From Saccharomycopsis crataegensis (taxonomy: Eukaryota; Ascomycota; Saccharomycetes; Ascoideales; Saccharomycopsidaceae), in contig NW_027043819.1 of NCBI RefSeq assembly GCF_037102585.1, forward strand, positions 1,922,001 to 1,986,000: a stretch of 64,000 nucleotides of DNA. The letters run 5' to 3'. The notes under the pieces are model-generated. The model made no database searches, was not told the origin of the DNA, and saw only the letters and a list, made by a program, of their open reading frames with translations. This document shows, piece after piece, positions 1 to 9,372 of the stretch (position 1 is its first letter; the number at the start of each line of letters is the position of its first letter). The translations under genes and the position numbers were made by a program.

Positions 1-954
1 TTTGATTTCAAATTCCCGCTGGTCACCGAGCTTCTGAGTCTTGCTAATAGACGAGATGATGTGCGGGTCAGGGAAATGTACGAGACGTTGTTCCCAATTT
101 CTGGGTCCGAAGTCTCGCGCGATCGATTCGAGTATATTTCTGCTTACTATAAGCTCATGGTCGTTGCCAAAGAGACCTCGACCTCGACCTCGACCTCGAG
201 AAATGATCCATTACTGGCTTCTGAAAGTTTAGAACGGGTTCGGGCTCATGAGAAACTCGTTGATGACCTTAAATTTTCATATTTCACCGATTTACCATTC
301 ATTAAAAGATACTGGCCATTGGAAATTGACCCCCACCAACAGGAATATTTCCAGCGATTCGCTGAGCAGCTTAAACAAGAGTATTGCGATTTATTCCTAA
401 AGCACTTCAACATCCATCCCGATACCGGCGGTTATCCAAAGTCACGCAGATTCCAGGTCGGCGATGTGGTGTACCATCAACGATGGTCGACGTATGGGAT
501 TGTTGTTGGGTGGAAAGCGGTGCCGAACTATAGTGCGGTGCTTGATGGGACTGGGGAGACCACGTATACTGTGTTTTACAATGTTTACAGTAGTGGAGGG
601 GCCAGTTTTGTTGGCAGTATGGGCAATGATGGCGGGGGAATTGGGGGATCGGTGAGCGTTTACGCACAAGCAGGACTTGTGGGTCGACGAGGCAGAGGTA
701 ATGAGAATGATTACGATGGGGTGGTTGAAGGAATTGGTGAGTTGTATTTTGTTGGCTCAGGTGATGATGATGATGAAGAAGAAGAAGAAGAAGATGGGTT
801 AGTGGGGCTGATGATTCTCCCAGAGATTGATGGCTCAATCATTAAAGACTTGTGCAGCCATGAGCTGATCGGGCTATTTTTTGAACGATATGATGATACC
901 AGTGGTAGGTTTATTGCCACGAAGCTTCTCAAGAAATTGTACCCTAATTTATAA
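1..954 (+). CDS. YccV/HspQ-like domain protein, C-terminal part (5' end outside window)
   Basis: The frame is open from base 1 to a TAA ending at 954 (317 visible residues), so the true start lies left of the window. The internal ATG at 76 need not be the start. The region from about residue 150 on (RRFQVGDVVYHQRWSTYGIVVGW) has the look of the hemimethylated-DNA-binding YccV/HspQ beta-barrel, which in eukaryotes occurs at the C-terminus of F-box proteins of the FBXO21 type. The family role would be substrate recognition for an SCF ubiquitin ligase, but no F-box is visible because the N-terminus is missing. An acidic Asp/Glu run (about residues 255-265) interrupts the domain, followed by a typical closing segment (GLFFERYDDTSGRF). 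A (TCGACC)n microsatellite encodes a Thr-Ser run near residue 60. The domain family is fairly secure; the F-box link is inference. Confidence 0.7.
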   Translation, partial: FDFKFPLVTELLSLANRRDDVRVREMYETLFPISGSEVSRDRFEYISAYYKLMVVAKETSTSTSTSRNDPLLASESLERVRAHEKLVDDLKFSYFTDLPFIKRYWPLEIDPHQQEYFQRFAEQLKQEYCDLFLKHFNIHPDTGGYPKSRRFQVGDVVYHQRWSTYGIVVGWKAVPNYSAVLDGTGETTYTVFYNVYSSGGASFVGSMGNDGGGIGGSVSVYAQAGLVGRRGRGNENDYDGVVEGIGELYFVGSGDDDDEEEEEEDGLVGLMILPEIDGSIIKDLCSHELIGLFFERYDDTSGRFIATKLLKKLYPNL

Positions 955-2315
955 TGCTGATGTAATATATGATTAAATTTAGTCTAATTAGTTGTTGTTG
1001 TTTATAAAAATAGTAATTTTTTTCGCGAGTATCGATAGGGGCTGGAAAAAGAAGTATCAAATGATTGGCAGCTTACTACATATATTATCTTTTTTTTGTC
1101 TTAGGCAATTAGATATGGTGGAGACAGAGAGACAGAGAAAATATAGAGGTGAAATTTCATGACGTTAATTAGATAAATTAGATTGACATTTCTTTTTAGT
1201 TAATTAGCATTGTTAATTAAATTAGATGAAGGCTGTCGGATACACGCGGTCCATAATTATTATAATTCACACTAAAAAAAAAAGCATTAAATAAATAGTT
1301 TAAACATTTTGCGGTACGATAGATGAATGGGCTAATGTTGTCCTTCGATAAATGCAGAGAAAGAGGAAGTAGTGTCAGATAGAGACGATGGAAGCAAATT
1401 ATCAATATGTAACAATAATTTACAGAAGGTTCAATTGGGAATGATGCAAAAAAAAAAAAAAAAAATGGGGCCGATCATTTTTGATCGACTGGCCGCAATT
1501 GGTAACAAATTAATGAAAAATGTTTATTATCATTATAATTATTATAATTATGATTATAATTCGGTGTGCAATAAAGAGGAATTTCAACATTCTTGAAAAA
1601 GCATTAAAGAGGGAATTTTCAAATTCGATGATGATGGAGTGGCAGTTCATTCCTTAATTACTAAATTAATTAATTAAAATGGGAAAGCCTCGTATATTCA
1701 TTAGGCATGGTGGTGGAGAGAAAGAAGAGAATCATCTTCTTAATAATAATGGCTAAATGACCATTTGTGGTTGATCATTCATCCAGTATTAAACAATTGT
1801 AAATAATAGTGTTTTGCCCTGGGTGGCCCCATGTACCCACCATCAGAGAATGGTGCCGAGGGGGACTGTCCAAGCACCGCACGGCTGGAAACTTTCACGA
1901 AGCACACAGCACATCGAAAATATTGTGAAAGGTAGGTGTTGATAATGAAATGACTGTAGAGAAGGTATTTCTTGTAAACGTGAATCTGTCAATAATATTA
2001 ATTGTATCTTATTATATATAATCTAATTATATCTCATTATATCTCATTATATCTCATTATATCTCAATATATTATTATATAGTGGTCTTCTTTTTCCTTT
2101 TTTTTTTTCTTCTTTCAGAATAGAATCTTTTGGTGTGGGGTTTCTTACTTTTAACATTAGACATACCGCCAACCAGGAATCTTGGAAAAATATCTAGGGG
2201 TCCAACGGTTACACTATATATATATATATATATTATAGATGCTATTTCATCTTTATTAATTTGTCTTTGTAATAAAATAATCATTTGAAACAGCATATAT
2301 ACACAAATAATAACC
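955..2315. other. intergenic region, no gene seen
   Basis: This 1.36 kb lies 3' of the YccV-like gene and 5' of the small secreted protein gene. It is AT-rich with short homopolymers. A more GC-rich block at about 1815-1920 may be promoter. A 10-bp tandem repeat sits at 2021-2066 and a (TA)n tract just before the downstream gene. I see no convincing coding frame. Confidence 0.6.
2021..2066. repeat. 10-bp tandem repeat, about 4.6 copies
   Basis: Units ATCTCATTAT repeat head to tail at 2031, 2041 and 2051, preceded by a one-base variant at 2021 and followed by a partial copy. It lies 250 bp upstream of the secreted-protein gene. Confidence 0.9.
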
Positions 2316-2897
2316 ATGTACTGGCCACACTCGATTGTCGTTACCATCAGCTGCATGATGGTGTTCACCAACGCTGCTCCCACCATGAGAAATGGCGATA
2401 CCTATGATCCTCAGCGTATTCTCGAACCACCACCACCACCGTCGTCGTTGTCGAACCAATCCACCTTGTTTGCTAAAAGATCGGCTGAACCATTGGGTGC
2501 CCTTTCATATTCGAAGTTTTCCGCCCTCGAAGAAGACGTCCTCAAAGCAGAAAAAGAGGCTGCCGAGGTGAAAAAGGCCAGTGGTAGTGCCAAAACCCAC
2601 AAATCAAAGTCGTCATCGTCGTCTACTACTTCCAAGATTTCTTCTGAAGTGGGGTCAAGTGCGGGGATTTCCAAAGCGAGCGGTGGTGCCAAGTCTGGCT
2701 CTTCTTCTTCTACTTCTTCTTCTTCTTCTGCCGTCAAGAAATACGGTCCGGTGGCGATGGACGTGTCAGAAGTGGCGATTGGCGCCGGGGTGCTCGGGGT
2801 TGCTGCTGCTGGGTACGCCGCCGACAGGACAGAAGCCAGTGATGAGCTCAATGATTATGGCAGCAGCACCAACAACAACAACAGCACTGCCACTTAG
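2316..2897 (+). CDS. small secreted low-complexity protein with a candidate Kex2 site
   Basis: A 193-residue ORF starts with a hydrophobic segment (MYWPHSIVVTISCMMVFTNA) ending in A-A-P, as a signal peptide would. A dibasic Lys-Arg in LFAKRSAEP near residue 55 is a plausible Kex2 cleavage site, as in many secreted yeast precursors. The rest is a Lys/Ala/Glu-rich stretch, Ser-rich runs and, near residues 148-168, a Gly/Ala/Val-rich hydrophobic patch (VAIGAGVLGVAAAGYAA) that could be a membrane segment or amphipathic helix. The tail is Asn-rich. I do not recognise a family. An antisense ORF in the same place is a shadow of the Ser/Glu codons. Secretion is inference from the N-terminus; a function cannot be given. 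Confidence 0.7.
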   Translation: MYWPHSIVVTISCMMVFTNAAPTMRNGDTYDPQRILEPPPPPSSLSNQSTLFAKRSAEPLGALSYSKFSALEEDVLKAEKEAAEVKKASGSAKTHKSKSSSSSTTSKISSEVGSSAGISKASGGAKSGSSSSTSSSSSAVKKYGPVAMDVSEVAIGAGVLGVAAAGYAADRTEASDELNDYGSSTNNNNSTAT

Positions 2898-3835
2898 GAA
2901 GACATAACTTAGACTATTAATAGACAGAATAACCCTACCAAATTGTATCATCATGTAATAGAAAATAACTACTGCTTGCTCATCATTCATTAATTGATTG
3001 ATTGATTGATTCATTCATTCATTCATTCATTTGGTCAATTCCTTTGGGTTAAATTAACAGCCCCCAATTAATTTATTTTTGTGTTTGATTTCCACGAAAA
3101 CCTTAATGTGGTGGTGATATTTTTTATGGTTTGGGCCATCCCAATCGAGCCAGATACTCGGATCAACTAGGAAACCCCACCAAATAAATTAGTCATACCC
3201 AACCACTCTAAAATTAAACTATAATCGGGGATCACAAAGAAAGAAAGAAAGAAAGAAAGAAAAAATATTATTGGGGAATTTGTTTATTTCCCGGGAATTA
3301 AGAAATTCCTATTCCACTAATAATAATGATGATGAAATAATTTACACTAACAATCGTTCAAAACAAATGAATTATCCACGTAATAATAATAATTGAAATA
3401 CTCAGCTCAAAAGACTTTTCCAAACTAAACAAACAAACAAACAAACAAAAAATTAATAAAAAACCACACATCAATAGAATAAATAAAAGCAATAAAAGAT
3501 ATAATATCGATATAAACAGTAAAAAGAGAATGGGAAAATTAATATATAGTATAGTATAATATAAGCTAACATGCAATTCCTCTCCAATAACAAAAAGAAA
3601 GAAACCAACCACAACAACAAAGACAATAAATTCTTTTTTTTGTTTTCTTGTTGATAACAAAAACAAAAGCAAAAAATTAAGGATGGCCGTTAATATTAAA
3701 TGGAAAAAAGAACAATCAAAATTTTAAGCAAAAAAAAAAACCATGTAAAGTAACAAGACAAACAAGAAAAACATAATAAATTTGGTTGTAGGAAACAAAA
3801 CGAAAAACAGGCACACAGACACACGCAATTATTTT
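2898..3835. other. convergent intergenic region, low complexity
   Basis: This 0.94 kb between two 3' ends holds ATTG/ATTC tetranucleotide repeats (about 2992-3031), an (AAAG)n run near 3238-3260 and A-rich DNA. I see no gene in it. Confidence 0.7.
2992..3031. repeat. ATTG then ATTC tetranucleotide microsatellite
   Basis: About five ATTG units run directly into about five ATTC units, immediately 3' of the small secreted protein gene. Confidence 0.9.
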
Positions 3836-6007
3836 TCAATTCTTGGATTCTTCAGCAACTTCATCATCTTCCGGATGGTGCATTCTCGTCATTCCAGCGG
3901 CGACCATGTTTGGAGGAGCCATCAATGGTTGAAGTGATGGAAGATAGCTTTGCATTCCTTGAGGTGGTTGGCCAAGAGGAGCGTTGAATTGTGGTGGAGG
4001 ATAATAAAACTCCTGACCCCTTTGTTGTTGTTGTTGTTGTTGTTGTTGATGGTGCACCATGTACCCAGGTGGTGGTGGCGGTGGTGGGGCATGAGACATT
4101 GGCACGCTCATTGCCACCGCACTCATATGACGTTGAGGAATTGCTAGTTGTTGAGGTGGTGCCGAACTAGGGGAAATTTGGTGATGTTTTGACGAAGACA
4201 CCGGGGAAGATCTTGATCTCGAAGGAGAAGTGATGGCTTCTTCTCCAGGTCCTCCGGCGGTTGGGGCGGTGGTCGGGGTAGGGGTATAACCTGAGTTAGC
4301 TTGGTATCCGGTATTTGGCGCCAGCATGTAATTCGAGGCCTTATTGTAAAGATTACCACTAGAATTATTGAACCCGTAGAAATCATTGACCGATACACTA
4401 GTAGGAGTACTGGCAGGAGACGCCAAAGAATACATCGAACCAGAATGACCGTGGCCAAGCCCGGAAGCAGAAGCGCTACCAATACTACCAAGGTTAGAAC
4501 CAAAGTTTGCGCCGACAAAGTTTGACGATGGTTCAGAAGACGAACTGGTGATTGCTGATGGGAAACTGTAGCTCGATAACGAGTTTTGTGGTTGGTGATG
4601 AGTATGGGCGACCGGAGGTGGTGGTGGATACAAAGAGGTATTATTAGCCATTGCAAGTGGAGGACCATGAGCAGCAGGAGGAAGATGAGAAGGAGGAGCA
4701 GCAGGAGGACCAGTAGGAGGAGGACCATGAGCATGAGCGCCATTGCCACTACCAAATGACATTGTGTAGTTATTGTTGATCCCGGTATTGTTGAGATGAG
4801 GAGTTTCACAATCAATATACTTTGTGATTTCTTGTTCAAGGATTTTCAATGCAACGGTTCTCCCAACAATTTTATGAGGAATCGATTTGCCTCCAACACC
4901 AAAATAAGCGTTTCTCACTTGGTGATCGACACTGAAATCTTCGGAAGGGGTCCACATGGCTCTAGCATCACCCATGCTACCAGGAGAGTTTGTATCTGGA
5001 AAAGTGAAGTATACTGCGAACCGTGGACAGTTAGAAAGACAAAGGGTGAGCTCGGAGTTTAATGGGGAAGGGTTGGGATTGAAACTTGATGAAGAAGTTG
5101 GGGTGGTTGGCGATGACACCGAGGTTTGATAAGACGAAGAAACTTTATCGATACCATTACAAGTAACCGAATGGCAATCGGCAAGCGAGAAGTAGATTCT
5201 GAACAAGATTTTTTGACCTTTGTTGTAACTGGTGAAGAAGTAGTTGATTTCTTGGTCTTTTTTCGAGTAAATGATTGCCAAATCCAATGGATCACTCATG
5301 AGAGCTTCGACACTGATTGGAGAGAGCGAGAGCAACTGAGGTTGGAAATGGTGGTTGATGGCCAGGTCTTGTTTGATCCGTTGCCATGCACCAATGGTGA
5401 TGGAGTTTGCGTGGATGAAATCGTAATGATGGTTGATATGGACGGGGATAACTCTTCCAAGATCATGAGGGGCTGTAAGCGAATTGTAAATTCCGCGGGA
5501 CGACCCGGTGACCACCGATGGATCCATTAAGCCATGACCGCCACGAGCATCACGTTCGCGTTGTTCTTTACGGTTTTTGGCTCTTCTATTTTGGAACCAA
5601 ATTCTTACCGACCGCTCGGCAAGCCCGACTTTGGCGGCGATTAATTTTCTGGAGTCTGGCGATGGGTTAGGATTGATATCATATTCGGATAACAAGATAG
5701 CTAATTTAGATCCGGTGACTCTGGCCCTTTTTGGGCCAGATGTTGGGACGATGGAGTTAGACACGATGCTTGATGAATCTTCTGGAGAAGATGCCCTGTT
5801 GGATATTGGTGGGCTTACAATTGATAGCTGGGCTTGCTTAGGTGAGAATATTGTTGAGTTGGTAATGGGATTAGTGCCGGCGACGACGCTAGTAGTGGAA
5901 GTAGAACTGGCAGTAGAAGGATGTCCTTGAGCAAGATTATTGATAGAGGCTGCTATTTGATTGTGGTGAGAGTAAGGCACAGGATGGTGGTAAGAGGACA
6001 TAATCAT
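3836..6007 (-). CDS. homeodomain transcription factor (Pho2/Grf10 or Hoy1/Phx1-like)
   Basis: The 723-residue protein has a clear homeodomain at about residues 92-150. The recognition helix reads RSVRIWFQNRRAKNRKEQR, with the invariant W, F, N and R of helix 3. The preceding helices (KLAILLSEYDINPNPSP) resemble fungal Pho2/Grf10 and Hoy1/Phx1 homeoboxes. Downstream, residues about 235-340 form a folded-looking region (DPLDLAIIYSKKDQEINYFF ... LCLSNCPRFAVYFTF), a feature I associate with the Hoy1/Phx1 group rather than Pho2. The C-terminal half is Pro-, Ser-, His- and Gln-rich, including a run of nine Gln, typical of activation domains. The role is sequence-specific transcription regulation in the nucleus. 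It has an exceptionally long 5' flank (over 5 kb). The domain is certain; which named gene it is remains open. Confidence 0.85.
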   Translation of the reverse strand: MIMSSYHHPVPYSHHNQIAASINNLAQGHPSTASSTSTTSVVAGTNPITNSTIFSPKQAQLSIVSPPISNRASSPEDSSSIVSNSIVPTSGPKRARVTGSKLAILLSEYDINPNPSPDSRKLIAAKVGLAERSVRIWFQNRRAKNRKEQRERDARGGHGLMDPSVVTGSSRGIYNSLTAPHDLGRVIPVHINHHYDFIHANSITIGAWQRIKQDLAINHHFQPQLLSLSPISVEALMSDPLDLAIIYSKKDQEINYFFTSYNKGQKILFRIYFSLADCHSVTCNGIDKVSSSYQTSVSSPTTPTSSSSFNPNPSPLNSELTLCLSNCPRFAVYFTFPDTNSPGSMGDARAMWTPSEDFSVDHQVRNAYFGVGGKSIPHKIVGRTVALKILEQEITKYIDCETPHLNNTGINNNYTMSFGSGNGAHAHGPPPTGPPAAPPSHLPPAAHGPPLAMANNTSLYPPPPPVAHTHHQPQNSLSSYSFPSAITSSSSEPSSNFVGANFGSNLGSIGSASASGLGHGHSGSMYSLASPASTPTSVSVNDFYGFNNSSGNLYNKASNYMLAPNTGYQANSGYTPTPTTAPTAGGPGEEAITSPSRSRSSPVSSSKHHQISPSSAPPQQLAIPQRHMSAVAMSVPMSHAPPPPPPPGYMVHHQQQQQQQQQRGQEFYYPPPQFNAPLGQPPQGMQSYLPSLQPLMAPPNMVAAGMTRMHHPEDDEVAEESKN

Positions 6008-6743
6008 TGTGGTTGAAGGGGAGAAGGATGAAGGTAAATTAGCAGATCAGGTTGAACAGATCGACGAGGCTGTTTTTTTTTTTTGTTTTTGTTTTTGTTT
6101 TTGTTTTCTTGACTATTATTATTGATATAATATAATAGGAGTATGAGAGGAACCAGAAGGACTAGTTATCACTTGGTGGTAAATGATAAAGATGAAGATG
6201 ATCTGTGTACCGCGGAAGCTTTAATAGATAGGACAATGGTGACTTGGGATATGATTAAGACAGTAATAATAATAATTAATGAATGAATGACTGGTAGGAA
6301 TATAATAGGAATGAACAATAATAATAAACCAAGGAATATGAAATGAGATCAAAAAACAGTGTACAACACAAACAAGGGAACAAAACGAACGCACCGTCAA
6401 TTGAAAACAGCCTGAAAACCAAGTGAGTGAGGGAGGGAAATCAAATTATATTATATATTATACTTCCCGTGCTGTATGTGCAATAGGATTAAAGTTATAC
6501 GAGCACAACAAGAACTACTGACGGAGAGCCAGATATGTATGCACAGTGTTAGGGTTTTGCATACACAAGAAGGTGATGCAGATAATTAACGCAAATGTAT
6601 GTGGGGGAAGCATCAAGGAGCTATATGGGCCACTACCTACTGAGGTTTTGATTTTTGATTTTTGCTTTTTTTTATTTTTAGTGGAGTATATTTTCCTGCT
6701 GCTAATTGCATGCATCGAGATACGCAGTGGTGCGTGGTGCATA

Positions 6744-6772
6744 GAGACGCATGGGGACGCATAGGGACGCAC
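6744..6772. repeat. short GGGACGCAYA-type tandem repeat
   Basis: Three near copies of GACGCATGGG/GACGCATAGG/GACGCACAGA follow one another in the homeobox upstream region. No function can be given. Confidence 0.6.
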
Positions 6773-7550
6773 AGAGTGTTGGGCAGAACCAGAGTAAAGC
6801 TAAGCTTTGCAAGCGCCGGAGTCAACAAATAGGGGGTGGGGGGTTTTTTCTTCCTCTTTGACTGCCTTTTGGTGGTGCGACCGGATTGATTGATTGATTG
6901 ATTGATTGCTGAATATGGAGGACAATTAATGAGAATAATAGCAATTATTGCCTAATTCTTTATTACTATGTTGGCGATGATAACAGTATTTGCTTCTTCT
7001 TTTTCTTTTTCTTTTTCTTCTTATCTTTTGAGACCCACCAAGGCTTACAATAGGGAAATAAATGCATTTATTATATCATCCTGGTAAGCAAGTGAAACAT
7101 CTTCAATAAGATCCGAAATGAAAAAAAAATTACATCGCTTTGTTTTATCTCTGTGTGTCCAGTTTCAATGTTTTTTGACGTTTTCGTATGGATCGACGTC
7201 GTATCTTTGCCAATGGAAAAAAAAAAAAAGTGCACACAAATTTAAAAAGTCAGATGCCAGCGGATCTTGATCAACCGAAATCCAAAATGATGGACACCCA
7301 AGGCAAGAAAAGGCTTCTTTGTACCACTAGTAGACACCAAAAATAAAATATCACCCTTAAGCGGTAAAGAAGAAGAATAAGCAATTATCATTTGCAGGGT
7401 TAATCCTATGTATCTACATGCTGAGTGAAAAAAAGAAAAAAAATAGTTTGGATTATGGAAATATAGCTCATACTCCGAAACAAAGATTGAAAAGCAAAAA
7501 AAAAAAAAAAAAAAGAATTACAACAAAACTATTCGCCGTCCATCGCTGTC

Positions 7551-7555
<5 letters not shown>

Positions 7556-7582
<27 letters not shown>
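7556..7582. repeat. poly(A) tract, 27 bases
   Basis: An uninterrupted run of A. A similar T run (25 bases) lies at 10059-10083. Such tracts exclude nucleosomes and are also prone to length error in assemblies. Confidence 0.9.
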
Positions 7583-7751
7583 TTCCCTTCCCCACCGGGC
7601 AATTTGGTTGACCTTTGCCAATCAGCATAATTCTCATAGTGATGGGGCACTTTTGCCCGCGGGGGTTTGTTGTTTCAAATTATGCTGTTGTTGTCTTCTT
7701 TTTTTTCGCCATTACCATAGAAGAGTTTTCCTGAAACGATCATCAGTACAG

Positions 7752-7820
7752 TACACAAATGTGAGTGAAAATAATTGTTGGTGTTTTCTGTATACCTTAC
7801 CTTACACAAATGTGAGTGAA
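7752..7820. repeat. 18-bp direct repeat, 51-bp spacing
   Basis: TACACAAATGTGAGTGAA occurs exactly at 7752-7769 and again at 7803-7820. Inverted GTTGGTG / CACCAAC sits between and after the copies. Confidence 0.85.
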
Positions 7821-8129
7821 TGAATCACCAACCTTTTTCAATTTTTCTTTTTTTTTTTTTACCTTTTTACCTTTTCACTTTCGATTTCTTAATGTGATTT
7901 TTTATATATTTTGTAGAGTTATGGTTTGCACTTTTTGATTTTTTGTTTCATATGTCGTCCCACACATTGCGGGGACTTTCCTTATACATGGTTCTCTTCG
8001 AACCACTTCCCTCAAAATTTTATAATATCTGTGAAATATATGCTCACTATTGTTGGAAGTAAGTGTCAGGTAGAACATTGATCTTGCATCGATGAAAAAA
8101 AAAAAAAACTAATCGAAAAGATGAGTAAA

Positions 8130-8154
8130 TCCGACGCTTAAGCCTTCCGTCGGA
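8130..8154. promoter_or_regulatory. 7-bp inverted repeat (hairpin or palindromic site)
   Basis: TCCGACG at 8130-8136 pairs with CGTCGGA at 8148-8154 across an 11-base loop. A second inverted repeat, GATGGC-CC-GCCATC, follows about 60 bp downstream. No poly(T) tail supports a terminator, so it may be a paired binding site. Confidence 0.4.
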
Positions 8155-9144
8155 ATTGTTATTATTTCATATAGCCTGAATTAATCGGGCATGACCGGCT
8201 CCAGCTGGATGGATGGCCCGCCATCAATCAACGTAATAATCATAATAATTATCACTATTATTTATGAGTGTTTTTTTTTAAATGATTATGATTATGATGA
8301 TGAGGTTGCCGCGCGTTCCATTTCCATCATTAAACCTTCCACTCTAATTATACTTTGAAACAAAAGGAGACCGAAAGTAAACATTTGGGAATAAAGAAAA
8401 GTATCCATTTGGGCAAAGTCTCATTTAACAAATTAATTCCCTCTACATTGAAGTGGAGGGGGGCAGACTGGAAACCATTTAGTAGCAATACGATAATGCT
8501 AGAAACTTCTAAATATGCGAAAAAAACATTTCCTCGTATTTGATGTATCTCCTCTGTTCTATCCAATCGACAACAAGCAGTAGTATGGTGATATTTATTA
8601 TCGCTAAAATGGGAAACCTATGAAACCTTGTGCAAAACTTCTTTTGTATTGTTATGTTCAAACACTACAATAATAATGATCTTCAACCTATTGATTGATA
8701 CACCATGAGTATTCTCTCTGGATAAAAAATTATAATTCCCATTTGTTTGTTTTTTTGTTGCTTGTAGAACTACATGAGTGAAATTTTTCATAGGTTTTGT
8801 GGTTTCAATTTATAGAAGCGTATCCCACTGCAGTACAGGATATGGGAATGCATCTTTTGTCGAGGAAATAACAAGTATATATCTTACCCACTCCATACTC
8901 CGGATCAATATATATATATATTACATTAGCAGAGATCTGGTGGCTCATTTGAAGGCGCTACTTCCAATGAGGCTCATTTTGTATAGTATGTGTCCACTCT
9001 ATAGCGCGCTTGCAGATTAGGTTCGGACGATGATGATATTTTTGCGCCTCAAAAACCACCATCCGAAAGATTGTTTGGGATAACAGCCATCATTGTATTG
9101 CCCCTGGCAAGATCTAACATATATAACCCACTGGGCATTCTTTG

Positions 9145-9208
9145 GATATATATATATATATAGATATATATATAGATATAGATATAGATATAGATATAGA
9201 TATAGATA
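9145..9208. repeat. TA / GATATA microsatellite
   Basis: (TA)n merges into about nine GATATA units. The same hexanucleotide recurs at 33578-33604. Confidence 0.9.
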
Positions 9209-9308
9209 ACCCGCTAAGCGTTATAAGGGTGATGGTTCACAATAGAGACCAATGTCATTTCCTAATTCGGGGTTAAATCCTTCCCCCTTCGTAAAAAGAT
9301 AATACGAG

Positions 9309-9372
9309 ACACCCGCACACCAATCCCAGGGAAAACAAAAACCCATTCCGTCATCCACCAAGAATTAGGGTT
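9309..9372 (+). promoter_or_regulatory. Rap1-type site with nearby TTAGGGTTT (Tbf1-type) site
   Basis: ACACCCGCACACC at 9309-9321 fits the Rap1 consensus ACACCCRYACAYM at every position. TTAGGGTTT follows near 9364, and a CACGTG lies near 9641. In yeasts these motifs mark ribosomal-protein promoters, yet no such gene is visible nearby. The motif match is direct; binding is inference. Confidence 0.4.

Noticed and set aside
4144-4839. 231-codon minus-strand ORF inside the homeobox gene
   Set aside because: Same strand, other frame; low-complexity Leu/His-rich shadow of Pro/Ser-rich codons.
8040-8110. TGTTGGAAGTAA resembling the start of a yeast LTR
   Set aside because: No matching end with CA, no target-site duplication and no second copy were found; no retroelement coding sequence occurs in the window.
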